A DNA stretch of 64,000 nucleotides from Pocillopora verrucosa (Eukaryota; Cnidaria; Anthozoa; Scleractinia; Pocilloporidae). Of this stretch, positions 1 to 11,950 are shown piece by piece; the stretch's first letter is position 1; each line of letters opens with the position of its first letter. The translations under genes were made by a program, and so were the position numbers. Under the pieces are notes generated by a model, which was given only the letters and a program-made list of their open reading frames with translations, searched no databases and had not been told where the DNA came from. The stretch spans positions 6,302,271 through 6,366,270 of the forward strand of contig NC_089316.1 in NCBI RefSeq assembly GCF_036669915.1. Direction: 5' to 3'.

Positions 1-3000
1 TCACAGTTTCTTTAATGCATCGGTAATGTTATTAAATTTGGCACGAAAATATACAAAAGCGTTTCAGCGACTATGAAGGCTTCCGACCTCCAGGTGAGCG
101 ACTTTCGACAACATATGGCTTCCGACCGTTCCGGAATGTAAAGTTAATATTTTTTCTATGAAACATGGGTATTTTAATGGTGTTTAGTGTATCGATACTG
201 TAATATGCTTTCTAAGGTAAAAGTTAAAATCCAGCAAGTTGCTAGCTAGAATATCGAGGTTGTAAAATTGTTCAAACATCACGTAATGCAGAAAGTAGCG
301 TGTCGAGCGGAAATCGGGGAGGTCTATTCAAACGCTGTTTTTTGATCTGATGAGCTAGAGAAATTAAGGTATCAATTATCAGCGCCAAATTACTAATTGC
401 TTTAGAACTTAGTTACCAAGAGCTCTATCATTTGATCCTAGATTCTCCAATCTGCAATCTTCAGAATTATCCTAAGTCACTATTTGTAGCGTCTTCTCTC
501 AAGTTAAAGGAGATTTTACGCTCTGAAAGAAATCGCTCCGCCGTTTCATAAAAAAGCTCATCTCAGCGTCTTTATTTCAGCTCAGTGTTTTTTATTTTCA
601 CGTTGAGAAATTGGCTTCTTCCAAAATTAACCGGATTTGGATGGTGTATGGTACGGAAGTAATTTTTGCTGAGCCAAGGGAAAAGTATGAACATTTTTAG
701 GTAGAAAGTTATTTTGGAAAGAGTAAACAAACTGAAGGTACATACTTAGTATGCGGGAAATGTTTACGTAACTCAGAGTGATGCACAAGTGAAGCGAGGA
801 ATGGTGACGTTGATCAAATATTGACAGCTTGCTAACTGCCATCTTTATTAGCTAGAAACCGACACTCTATCTTCCTATAGATAATGCGTTAAAACCCGAG
901 CTAACAAGTTGTTTGAGCTATTTACAGAGGCAATGAAGACTATACAAGAGTGTTAGATATAATCTCTAACACAATATCACACGCGTACAAGGATTGAATG
1001 GCAGACAGTAAAGAGAATTACAAATGAGATCTTGAAAGTACTAGTGAAGGCGTTAGCTCGTCGCAAGGTCGAGCTAACCATTTTCAACGTGAACGAAATA
1101 AAACTTGGTATAATTCTGTACAGTGTGATTAAACACAAACGAGACAAAACTGTCGTAAAAGGAAGTAAGTTTCTAAATAAACCATAATGCTGCGCCAGTA
1201 GGGGGGTATCACGAGATAATTTAATTGGTTTTATCAACTGAGTTTACAATGTAAATGAGCTGACGTGAAGAGATTCTTAAACAACCGGGAGAAGGCCAAT
1301 TTGACGGGTGGAAATGACGAATCTGAAGCGTTAGAGCTATAGCTTTTCAAGTTCCGTAGAACTTCCTTTGAACGTGGCAAGATTATTCCTCGCCAATTTT
1401 GAACCAGTCTCATTCATATCCGTTCTTTTCATTCAACGGTATGAACTATCAATTTATTCTTCTTAGCAAACGAGACTTCAATGAATCGCAAAAACGAAAC
1501 TCACTCTTTATATCCTAATTCGCCACCCCGCTCAAACGAATATAAAACATTTATCATGTAAGAAGCATGCATAGTTGGGGTGTTTCAACTTGAGCCGTGT
1601 GCGACCCTCTTTATTATGTCTCGCAAGCAAAATTACAGAAACTCTGAAAGGCTTCAAATACAACAAGCAAAACAACTAATAATGCAGTAAACGACCTAAC
1701 TCGTGCATATTCTTTGTAAATATGTTTATGAAAAACTGACAGAAAAATTACATAAACTCTGAAAGGCTCAAAATACAGCAAGCAAACGACTGAAAATACA
1801 ATAAACGCACTGACTCTTATGCATACTCTTTGTAAATATGTCTATGAAAAATTGACAGCCCTCACTCGTTGGGTATTTAATTTTTAGGGCGTAAAGACGT
1901 TCGCATGTTCGTATCCCACTCCCGAGACAAAAGGAATAACAGTTTCTTTAATGCATCGGTTACGCAACCAAATTTGGCGAGAAAATATATATTGACGTTT
2001 CAGTGACTATAAAGGCCTCCGACCATCTGGTAAGCGACTTTCGACAACATACGGCTTCCGATCGTTCCGAAGCGAAATATTAATATTTTTGCCACGAAAC
2101 CATGGGCAATATCTACTGAAAGTATTTTGACGGTGTTTGCTGTATCGATATTGTAATATGCTTCCTTAATTAAGGTAAAAGATAAAATCCAGCAAGTTCT
2201 TAGCTAGATATCGAGGTTATGAAAATGTGCAAATATCACGTAATGCTGAAAGTAGCGTGTCGAGCGGAAATCAGGGAGGTCTATTCAAACGCTTTTCTTT
2301 TTTATTTGATTAGCAACATAAATTAAAGTATCAATTATCAGCGTCAAATTATTAATTGTTTCACATAGAACTTAGTTACCAAAAGATCTATTACTTGATC
2401 CTAGATTCTCCAATCTGCAGTTCATTTTTAATGTTCCATTTAAGCTTTTAGCACAATTTTTCCGCTCTGGTTTATTATTACCACCAAGTGCCATCCACTT
2501 TTTATCCCAAGTCACTATTTCTCGCGTCTTCTCTCAAGTTGAAGGAGATTTTACGCTCTGAAACAAATCGCCCCGCCGTTTCCTGAAAAGCGCATCTCAG
2601 CGTTATTATACCAGTTGTTTTTATTTTCATGTTGAGGAATTGGCTTCTTTTTTTTGCCAGGCGGAAGTTGCGTCAGAATTACTTGGGAATGGCAAATTCA
2701 AAATTTTCATTTTCAGTCTCGTAAACTGTTACACAAAAAAACAAGAACTATGTAGAATCAAATAAGGCTGACGCATAATAATTTTTAGTCAATATTAAAG
2801 GATTTGTCTGAACAAGTTGTTTTTAAGTTTGCGCTAATGACAGCGTCAACCAATCTCGACATGAAATCGATTTGCATTTAAACCAGCATCGTTATTATTG
2901 GCACTCAATGACCTTTGGCTAGTAGGGAAATACCGGAACCTTTAATTAGCTGTTTACGGTTGTACGAGGCGAACGAAATATGACGCCACTCTAAAATGTG

Positions 3001-3260
3001 GGTCACACACAGGGTTCAGTGACAATCGTTATGTTTATCTGCTCTGATATTTGCTTATACGTAGCGTTAAATAACACACTTTGTCAGTTCAAAAACGTCT
3101 GTTGATTTATTTTTGGTAGATTAGAAAACCAATTGTATCAGCAGGGTTTATTGTCTCAACCCAGGATGTTAGTTTGCTCCGGAACTGGCATTCCGCATTA
3201 TTTTTCCGTTTACAAGCCGTTATCGGGTTATTCCGGTTTTTATAAATTATGTCATTACGT
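1..3260. repeat. Repeat-rich 5' flank with a large direct repeat
   Basis: I see no convincing gene here. Sequence from position 1 to about 640 recurs, diverged, at about 1939-2650 in the same orientation; both copies begin with the same block around AGTTTCTTTAATGCATCGG. Between them, 1630-1740 and 1742-1858 form a second, shorter tandem pair with a period of about 113 bp. The short open frames on the minus strand have no recognisable domain and are probably chance. About 990-1040 resembles one end of the dispersed MITE family described at 18974-19190. Confidence 0.6.
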
Positions 3261-3269
3261 CTAAAGCGC

Positions 3270-3277
3270 TATATAAA
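3270..3277 (+). promoter_or_regulatory. TATA box of FAXC-like gene 1
   Basis: TATATAAA lies about 100 bp upstream of the FAXC-like gene 1 start codon at 3374. This would place transcription initiation near 3300 and give a 5' UTR of about 70 bp. The spacing fits a core TATA element; no experimental start is available. Confidence 0.5.
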
Positions 3278-3373
3278 CCCCAACTAGAGCACTTCAACAG
3301 CTCCAGTTGAATCAAAGTTTAAACCACTCAGGTCCGAAAAACGCCTCAGACCGCTTGAAGAAACACTTGAACG

Positions 3374-4415
3374 ATGCAAATATTGAAAAAGAATAAGAAA
3401 TCCGCCAAGCGTGGAGCACTTATCCTACACCAATTTGCTCCGACAGAGTTATCAGTTAGTGGTTCACCGCCTTGTCTGAAGTTGGAAACTTTCCTTCGTA
3501 TGACAAAGATCCCGTACCAGAATGACTATCGCTTGAAGTTTTCTAAGAAGGGAAAAATGCCGTGGATTGAGTTTAATGGGCAAGAAATCGCTGATTCCAA
3601 TTTTTGTATCCAGTTCCTGAAAAGGGAATTTAAAGTGGACATTGATTCTCATTTGAACAGCACGGAAAAAGCCATCTCTCATAGTGTTCGGACCATGCTA
3701 GAGGAAAACACTTATTGGTAAGTATTCTCAGTTAGTTCCCATGAAGATTTGAACCAGAGATCTTCGGTTTTGTGCCCTCCCGTGTTCTAGCACTGCGCTA
3801 TAACGAACTCTACTATGCAAAGTAGCTGGCGCCTTTACTTAAAAAAAGGAAAAATTTTCCCCACCCCACCCCAGCCAATAAATAATGACTTGTTCTTAAG
3901 AGCCGTTACAAACATAAGAATCATGTGGTGGTTCAATCTCCTTAAAATTTCCACTTTTCCAATCCTTTAACAGGGCTCTTGTTTACTGCCGTTGGCTGTC
4001 TGCATTTGGAGCAGAATATCGAAGGAGGGTGTTCACGAAAAAGTTTGGCCATCTCGTCTTCCCCCTTAAACACCTAATAGCTCGCCATATAACGAAGAGA
4101 ATCAAACGGGATCTGTGGGGACATGGCATGGGTCGACACTCGGAACAAGAACTGTATGGAATCGCGCAGAGAGATTTACAGGCAGTCTCGGAAATTTTAG
4201 GCCAGAAGAAATTTCTCTTTGGAGACAAACCTTGCCTTGCAGATGTAGCACTGTTTGCCTTCGTTGCTGCATCCACCTGGGACCTTCCAGAAAGTCCGTT
4301 TGACGAACTTATCAAGACAAAAGCACAGAACCTTCATACGCATGCTCAGAGGATGAAAGAGCTCTATTACCCAGACTGGGATGAAATCACCTCGAGAAAT
4401 GCGACATCTAGGTAA
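3374..4415 (+). CDS. FAXC: Failed-axon-connections (FAXC)-like protein 1, soluble form, two exons
   Basis: Exons 3374-3717 and 3974-4415 join in phase 2 through a 256-bp GT-AG intron, giving 261 residues. The N-terminal half is a GST/metaxin-type thioredoxin-like domain with SPPCLKLETFLRM followed by KKGKMPWIEFN. The C-terminal half is a GST_C_6-type helical domain ending in FLFGDKPCLADVALFAF, GRHSEQEL and the terminal YYPDWDEI block. Known family members (Drosophila fax, vertebrate FAXC, nematode CDR proteins) are linked to axon development or cadmium response; the biochemical activity is not settled. Unlike genes 3-5 this copy has no N-terminal membrane segment: it starts directly with a Lys-rich stretch. 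Its closest relative here is gene 2 on the other side of TRMT11. The intron carries a degenerate tRNA-like sequence. Confidence 0.9.
3742..3820 (-). repeat. Degenerate tRNA-like or SINE head in FAXC-1 intron
   Basis: Read on the minus strand this stretch has an A-box-like TATAGCGCAGTGC and, about 45 bp later, a B-box-like GGTTCAAATC, with short complementary ends (AGTTC/GAACT). The T-arm loop is too long for a working tRNA, so a tRNA-derived SINE remnant is the best reading. Confidence 0.35.
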
Positions 4416-4665
4416 GAGCTCTGTCAGACTAAATGTCATCCACTGAAGGGAAGATAACGAAAGGAAGAAAAAAAAAACTGCCAAAAATTTCTCTCGAGAA
4501 AAGCTTAACGGTCTGCAGTTCCAATTGACGTCATCAGATTTTACCGATTAAAATCTTAGACAAGTTATCAACGTGTAAGTACCTGTTTATAAATTTGTAA
4601 ATACTTATTTAAATCTTGGTTATAGCCTATCCTTGCGATATAGTGCTCGATGTGTTTGCAGAGCG

Positions 4666-5147
4666 TGGTATATCTGAAGGTTGAACTAGTCAATAAGACA
4701 TGATTTTTTTCTGTGACTCCGAGTTTCACGCTTACGCGATCATCAGACAGATTTTAATGAAGAGTATACCTCACTTAGTTTAAATATATAGAGTGGTTGG
4801 TCAATTAGTGGATCTATTGTAATCTGAGGTCAATGTCCATTGGGAAGTATTTGTTCTCATGGCGGCATTTAGAAATTAATTCAGTTCTTTTGTGGAGGTT
4901 ACTTGCTTTGTCGGCTTTAATGGTATGGAGTTTTTCAGTTAGGCAAAGGTCGCATCGTTTGGAAATATTGTTGCAGGCGCTTCAGTGCTAAAGAGATGAT
5001 AGACCAGCTTATTTTGTCGTTTCCCTTGTTGTCCTTGAGTTTCCAGATGTGTTTTGCTAATTCGGTCTAATGATTGCGTAAGCGTGAAACTCAGAGTCAC
5101 AGAAAAAGTTATGTCTTATTGATTAGCTCAACTTCCAGATACAAATT
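4666..5147. repeat. Inverted-repeat element (MITE-like)
   Basis: The two ends are about 80-bp diverged inverted copies of each other. Each contains GTGACTCCGAGTTTCACG or its complement, followed by CTTACGCRATCATYAGAC, and an outer part matching CAATAAGACAT. The interior, about 310 bp, has no coding capacity. The ends face outward, as in a non-autonomous DNA element or a head-to-head pair of retroposed tails; the exact class is uncertain. Confidence 0.5.
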
Positions 5148-6230
5148 ACTTAGTTTTGATTAATTTAATTACCATTCAATGTTGTAAATATAACTGATCA
5201 ATTTATTCATTCAGGAACTTTTATAAAGTGGTTATGATAATTACTTTAAATACTGGAAGTATCTCATGTTTTATTTGTACTATACGTCTGAAATTATAGA
5301 AACATTTAACTAGCTTTGAACCAGTAGTATGTACATTTTTTAAAGTCAAAGAAAGAAGAATCTTAGCAATAGCAGTTCGTTTCTTTAGTTACAGGCACAT
5401 TAACCTAAAATCAAGGCTTTTTCTAGAAGGTTATTGTGCGTTGTGGTGATGTCGGTAACAGTTAAGGCCTTTGCAATAGTTGAACAATTTATTGATGTCT
5501 TTCTCGTAGGAAAAAAAGAAAATTCATTTTTGAAATATTGATAAGTTGAAGTATTGTTAGTTATAGGAAAATATCAAGCCACTCTAATTTAATTATTAAT
5601 AATGTATCATTTATGTACTCGTTCATTTATTTAATTAGTTAGTCATTCATTAAATCAATCAGTATTTATCTTCGGTAACCGTTTTAGAGAGGTTTGAATA
5701 AAAGATTCAAATAAGGATGAGTGTAGCGCCGAAACTGAGTATCCTGGCCAGTAAAGAAATTATTTGCTATTTATTGTTTCACTGCTGTCATTATTCCAAA
5801 GAAGGCCATGAAAACGCGCAGAATATGCCACGGTATTACCCTGTAGAACAGGATAAAACTTGACTGAATACGGCGCAACAAAATGGCCATACCGTGAACG
5901 ATACAAACATTTATTATTTTTTTACCGTTTTTTGGGCTTGACCGTCAAAGTAACGAACTTTTAAGCGTGGCGGATTTTTTGCTGGTCACTGAAATATCGC
6001 TTAAATGGTTTCGTTCGTGTTGTTTTCGTCTTTCGCGTACTCCACACGATGCACAGATAAGGTCGTAGGATGTCGTGTTTCTAAACTTAATTTGATAAAA
6101 AAAAAAACTAAAATAAAATTTAAAAAAAAGGCTTCAAACTGAAATAATAATGGAATAAGAGAGCCCTAATTCAATGGTTTAATCATTGCTCATGGTTTCC
6201 TCGCCCGTTCTGGGCTCGAAGAATAATATG

Positions 6231-6430
6231 CAACTCGAAAAATGTTTACGCGTATTTATAGGTTACTTCAAGGTTGGTGAGCGCGTACGATTTTTATTCA
6301 CAAGTTGCGTAAACGAGTTTGCAACTTGCAAAATGTTTAGGCGTATTTATAGGTTATTGCACGGTTGGTGAGCGCGTACGGTTTTTATTCACATAGAGTG
6401 AATAAAAATCGTACAAGCGAACTAACCGTG
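6231..6430. repeat. 90-bp direct repeat with trailing inverted copy
   Basis: About 72 bp beginning CAACTYG at 6231 recurs at 6321 (period 90). Both copies end in GTGAGCGCGTACGRTTTTTA. The reverse complement of this end follows at once (6397-6430), so the second copy forms a hairpin around position 6394. Confidence 0.55.
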
Positions 6431-8165
6431 AAACAACTTATTTATTATATACATGCCGAGATTCATAGGCGAACAGAACTCACAGATAAACAAATCTTTA
6501 TTTTCTTTCAAAAGAAAACAAAGCGCAGTCAAGCCGCCTCACAGTGAGAGTTACACTGAAATGGCTTCCTTGTAAAATATTTTACATTTACGTTATCAAA
6601 CAAAAATTCCGTTAAAGGCAGAACTAGTTATAATAAAATGAGACATCCTGAAAATATGTCGAAATAGTTCTACGAACCGTTATAAGGAACTGGCTGAGAA
6701 ACTTGTTCAGCTCTTGAGGAGTCAATTCGTCCATTTGTCTCGTCTCGCCTTATAAAAGCAACAAATTCGTGGAACAGAGCAACATCGTGTTTGGTCTTTT
6801 TCTTGGTGTTTTCATTTTCCTGTCAGTCTCTGAACTCTTCTACTGATGAATCTAGGCTCTGAAAACGGTTAGTCTGATTTGAAGCCATCTTTCTAAAGAA
6901 AAATGCGCCTAAGCACCGAGAAATGTGCTATTTGTCAGTCAAGACAAGCAGCGAGCGGCGAGCGAGCGACACAGTTTTGTTCACTTGTGAAAATAATGAT
7001 ATAGCCAATCAGAGCGTCGATACGTCGTTTTTCACGAGTGGAAAAAATCGTATGACCTGGCTTCTATAGCGCGAAGGGACTATTTTTATCTCGATGCTTT
7101 TTACCGCGTAAATCTCCGTTTGTTAATAATAATATATAATATATAACAATCGAGTAAGATGTTCGTATCGTAAAAATGAACGTTCAGGCCATGTATGTCG
7201 ATTTGTATCAAGGAAACCAAGAAATTATTTAACAACTATTAATTTTTGATTATTCAAAATAAATATTTGTTAAGCTTTTAACATTTTTGTCGTGGTTTTG
7301 TTTGTAAACTAGAAATGGTGAAAAGGTTTCATGGCAAGCAGGACATCTTTACCGATGTCATTTCAAGAAAGTTCATGTCACAATTAGCAATTTTTAAATT
7401 TTTTTTTTACTTATATGCACAAGGTAAATAATAGTAATAAGACTAATGTTAACAGAAATGGTATACAGTTGACCTCTTCCGCGTAAGAAGCATGAGCTCT
7501 GCATGTGATTTGTTTTAACAAGAAGAGATTAGTATAGAACACTGAAAAGAGTTTGGGGAAAGCTTTAAAGCGCTAACAACACTAACGACTGAAAACTACT
7601 TCAAAGACCCTTGTAGAAGTGGAACAAAACAAACTAACGAGCGAAAATATTGGACACAATGAACCTGATCACTTCTTTGAGCGAAATAGCCCGCAAACTT
7701 GACATCTGATGACATAAGAGCAAAACGCTACAGGGCGCACAAAAATTCCAGCTGCCGTGATAGACACTCGATGACATGAGAGGCATCAACGCTGGAAAAG
7801 AAATGAAACGCATTTCACCATCATCACCGCCCAAAAACGTGCTACCCACATTAACAAGTTAACAAGTTACTCGGGTTGATTTAAGAAGAGAAAAAAAAGG
7901 AACAAAACTAAGCCTTCTGTCTTTTCTTCTCCGTCCTTCTTCTTATTCTTCATCTTCGCTCGATTCTATCACGAGCGGAAATTATTGATACCGAGAGTGG
8001 TCTTACTGTCCGATGCCAGCATCGTAGGTTTCTGATACAACCGTTTACACGCACCCTCCGTCTTATGATTAATAGCACTTATGATCGAAGACTCTTTTGG
8101 TGCCTTTTTTCTTCGCAGGATTATCACAGGGAATCGGACAATAGTCATTCAATGCAAAGGAAAAG

Positions 8166-8216
8166 CGGGGGTGGGGGGGTGGGGGGTGGGGTGGAGGTTG
8201 GAAGGGGGGGAGGGTT
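8166..8216 (+). repeat. G-rich tract, possible G-quadruplex
   Basis: About 50 bp consist of G runs of three to seven separated by single T or short TGGA/TTGGAA spacers. The plus strand could fold as a G-quadruplex. No gene lies next to it. Confidence 0.5.
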
Positions 8217-9026
8217 AATCGAGGTATTCCTGAATTCCTCCTTCTCTACCTATCTTAAAGTCATTATCGTGCTTACCAAGAGTAGTGAGATACAAGGGTA
8301 GCGCCATGGCACAGGACCGACGGTAAGCCACATCATATTTTAGCCATTGCGTTAGGCTGGAGAGGCCCTTTCTGATTATCTCTACCTGTTCAAGTCTTAA
8401 GCGCGTTTCTGCTGAAAAAGCACGCAGAACAACTCGCACCGCATGTTGTCTGGCATTTTAATCATTCTCAGACGCAATCGAGGAGATAACATTCAGTGAT
8501 TCCTCTCCAAATACACTGATGTTGATAGTGAAATCTTATACGTACACAAACACAACCTGATGACCGTTTCCCATAACCCTGGGCCCCCACAAAGACATTT
8601 AAATCCAATATTTGCTTCTACAAAGTGGAAAAACTGCAGATTCAAACGAAGCAATAAGCCTTCAAAGGTAATTTTTTAAGTTTAACATGTTTGTCCTCCT
8701 TGTTGCATAGATGTAGGTCTCGAACTAAATCAATTTCAAGACGATTATTTTCCATATCGGTCACGTGCCATCGGGAAATGACAATTATCAAGTGGAAAGG
8801 TTTCGATAGCTCAACCCATGTCATTAACTGTCTAATCCTTTGGCAAGGTAATGAAGTAAAGTGCAGCTGACACAATATGTTGTCCCTTAAGGAAGAAGGT
8901 GCCTTAAAGCACGCAAATATAGGTTAGCCTCGGAGGAAATCTTTAGACCGATTTTACTACCCTTGGGAGTGTGGTAACAACAATATCTGCGAGCATAAAC
9001 ATTTATAAACAGCGTCACAAGGGTTG

Positions 9027-9857
9027 ATGAAAAATATGGCCTTGGACAGAAAAGGTGCCGACATGGTCCGTAAGAAAATAGCGACTTTCAAGAGCAAGAT
9101 ACAGGAGGCGGGAAAAAGGACTGAAAAAGCGAAAGAAAGTCTTCAACTTGTACAAGAAAGCTTTGATAGCACCAGGAGATCGAAGGCAAGAGTGGAAGCG
9201 TTAATTTCGAAAAAGGAGTCGCAACTAGAAAAAGTCGAATCTCTCGTCGATGGTGTACAAAGAAAATGGGATGCCTTAAATAGATTCCTCGAAGAAATAA
9301 CCAGCACAGGAGCTGAATTAAGGATGGAGAATCATAGCAGTAAATATGTCAGCGAAATCGATACCACCATTGCGTCAATTAATGAGAGAACTAAAATCGC
9401 TCAGAGGAAGTGTTTAGCGTGCGCTAACAGAGAACACGAATTGCGCTTGCAAACGGAGGCGTCTCGAGAACGCTGTATCCGATTGGAAACCACTGCAATG
9501 TCACTACAGGAAGAATTAGCGGCTTTGAGAGAACGTGTTGAAGTCTTGGAGCAATCAAGAAAACTACGGGAAACACGGAAGCTTCAAACGGAACATTTAG
9601 AGAGTAAAGTGCAACACGCCATTGCACGAGCTCAAGAAAACGAAAACTTGGAATCTGAACTCGAGAATCGAATAATCGAGTTGGAAGATCAAATCGAAAT
9701 GTATACCATGAAAAAGAAGCGAACTTCAAGTATCCTGGAACAAACAAACGGTGAAAAGTCGATCGAACCCTGGACAGTGACACTATGGCTTCGAAGATCT
9801 AGACTTGTTAACGGTGCCCCGTCTTCAGGTCCTGTTCCACCTACTTCAACAGAATAA
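9027..9857 (+). CDS. Tropomyosin-like coiled-coil protein, single exon
   Basis: An uninterrupted frame of 276 residues starts at the first ATG, 9027; in-frame codon 9024 is TTG. Nearly the whole protein from residue 10 to about 245 is charged heptad-type coiled coil with no proline. The segment IIELEDQIEMYTMKKKR near the C-terminus resembles the LEDELYAQKLKYK segment of tropomyosins, and the overall length is close to the 284 residues of long tropomyosin. After that the tail turns Pro/Ser-rich, which is not tropomyosin-like. No introns are visible, so an intronless retrocopy or an unrelated coiled-coil gene are both possible. An AATAAA hexamer overlaps the stop codon (9853-9858). The gene is well supported as an open frame; the identity is tentative. 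Confidence 0.5.
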   Translation: MKNMALDRKGADMVRKKIATFKSKIQEAGKRTEKAKESLQLVQESFDSTRRSKARVEALISKKESQLEKVESLVDGVQRKWDALNRFLEEITSTGAELRMENHSSKYVSEIDTTIASINERTKIAQRKCLACANREHELRLQTEASRERCIRLETTAMSLQEELAALRERVEVLEQSRKLRETRKLQTEHLESKVQHAIARAQENENLESELENRIIELEDQIEMYTMKKKRTSSILEQTNGEKSIEPWTVTLWLRRSRLVNGAPSSGPVPPTSTE

Positions 9858-11950
9858 ACTATACAGCACGCAAAAATCTCGTAATCTCACAAAGAATCCG
9901 TAATACCAACTTATGCGGGAAAGGAGATTAGTGCGCAGAGCGACATCAAGACTTCAATTTTTCATTTTTAAGATCATTCAAGTACAGCCTTTAAATTAGT
10001 GTCTCGTCAAAATATTCCGCAAGACTGCCCAAAACAACCACCTTAATTTGATATTAAAATTCACGTTTCCTCGAGCGTTGTTTGGTGTTTATCGAAATCG
10101 GATTTTTAACAAAAAAAATTCAAATTAAGGGTAATTATCCCAGCGTAAAAGTCGTCTGAGTGGGATATTTTTAGTTTGTTTTAGTCTAGATATCGTGAAC
10201 TCGATGACCCGGCAATCTTTTGAAATTCTTTTATCCGAGATAGAAACGCAACACATTAGAGTATTACTACAACCACAACACGCCTCCGGAACAAATACTC
10301 AGCCGGGCAAGAACAACAAAGACATGCTCGGTTTAAGAGAGTTACAAGTTACAAAGAAAACACGCTTTCCATTGTTGCAAATTCCTGGCTAAAGAGTTGA
10401 AGTGCAACATTGTATTTCAAGTTCAAATTTCAAGTGTGTCTACCTTCTGTATTTCAAATCAATTTATGCTTAATCGTTTCCTGCTTTTTCAAAATCAATT
10501 GTAATGGGCTGAGCCGTAAAAAAACCAGTCAATTATCGAAGAGACAAAGAGCTCAAAGCGATAGAGAATAAAAGCTGGCAGTAATCCATATCATGGAGCT
10601 TGCATCTATTTTGTCAATAGCTGTAGTTGTTACTAAAATTGAGTTACATAGAAAAGTCGGTTCCAATCCTTTTCCAATGCACAGTTTGATCTGGTTCAAA
10701 CTGCTTCGGACAACCAACTGGAAGAAATCATTTTTGTGTGGTCCATCTGCCTCTAATGTCGCCTCTGTTGGAAACTTGACCTGAAAGGTCTACTTCGTGA
10801 CGAAAGCGTGGGTTGCTGAACCCAACAGTACAGCAGGGATGCTGTGAAATGAAGATCTGGGAAACAACCGGCAAGACATGTTCACACGGACTAAGATAAC
10901 AGAACGCATTTGAACTGAGTGTCGGCGAAATAATTCCAAAGTAATGACAACAGTCAATCGAAACCGTCGAAGAAAAATAACAAGTCCACCAATGCTAAAA
11001 AAAAAAAAAAAAAAAAAAAATTGACAAAGGCGCAGGACGGGATCTTGATTAGTTTTATTTTTGGACCAACGACAAAGTGCACGCAGTCACGGATTACCAT
11101 CGACAATCGATTGAAAATTACGTGCTTGTCTAAGCATTCTGTCCTTTCTTATCTTCAAAAGCGATTACCATTCGATGGAGTAAGATTTGACGACTTGATC
11201 TACGATAGGGTAATTTCTTGTTGTAGCACTGCATTCTCTTAACTAATTTGGAAAGAAATTCATGACAGGCAAGAAGGGAGAATCAATTATCAGATCTTAA
11301 GTACAGGGTGGACTCCAAAAGTTGATTTAGAAGTCCTTATAGCATTCAAGGCAATCGTTTAGTTTAGTTTAACAACCTGAGAACAAAAAAGTTATCAGTC
11401 AGGGTGTAAGAGCTTTGAACAAGACTTGTTCCAAACCTTGTAATTATAGAGGTTTACAGGTACAAGGCGATTTCTTTAAAAAAATGTTTTTGTTTTTTTC
11501 TTCGGTTGTTTGGTCGTTGCTTTTTTGTTGTTATTGCCTTTTTGGGGTGTTAGTTTCGTTGCAATTTTTTTTTTATAAGAGACTGATGGGAAATTTAAAA
11601 GATCGATGTCATTAACACAGCATGCATTTGCTCATTTTCCCCTGGAATCAGTATCCATGGAGAACTCATTGGAATGAAACTTGATCCGATTTTTTTTTTC
11701 AATTTTTAAGATTTGCAACAGATAAAAGGACGGGATAGATATCTTGCAATATACAAGAATCGAACCTCTGGAAGTCGACTTTCAACACCAGTAGATGAAA
11801 CCGTTCGTAAGACGAGAATGCGTCTAGCGGCTTCCCGTCATCGGAGTTCTTCCAAACACGATCACATAACGGTGCGTCACGTGAAATGATGTACATCATG
11901 ACATCGAGGCATGGTGTGCTTCGATTTCATAATGTACATTATTTCAAAGG
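9858..11950. other. Spacer between coiled-coil gene and TRMT11
   Basis: No gene is supported. A 23-base A run at about 10998-11020 could be the tail of a retroposed copy. The short open frames at 10195, 11021 and 11415 show no domain. The 3' UTR of TRMT11, on the minus strand, must begin at 11950 and extend into this stretch. Confidence 0.5.

Larger units (their letters stand above)
4416..9026. other. Intergenic spacer, repeats only
   Basis: No gene is supported between FAXC-like gene 1 and the coiled-coil gene. The stretch holds an inverted-repeat element (4666-5147), a 90-bp direct repeat with an inverted partial copy (6231-6430) and a G-rich tract (8166-8216), each listed separately. The remaining short open frames lack domains and codon bias that I can recognise. 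Confidence 0.6.
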
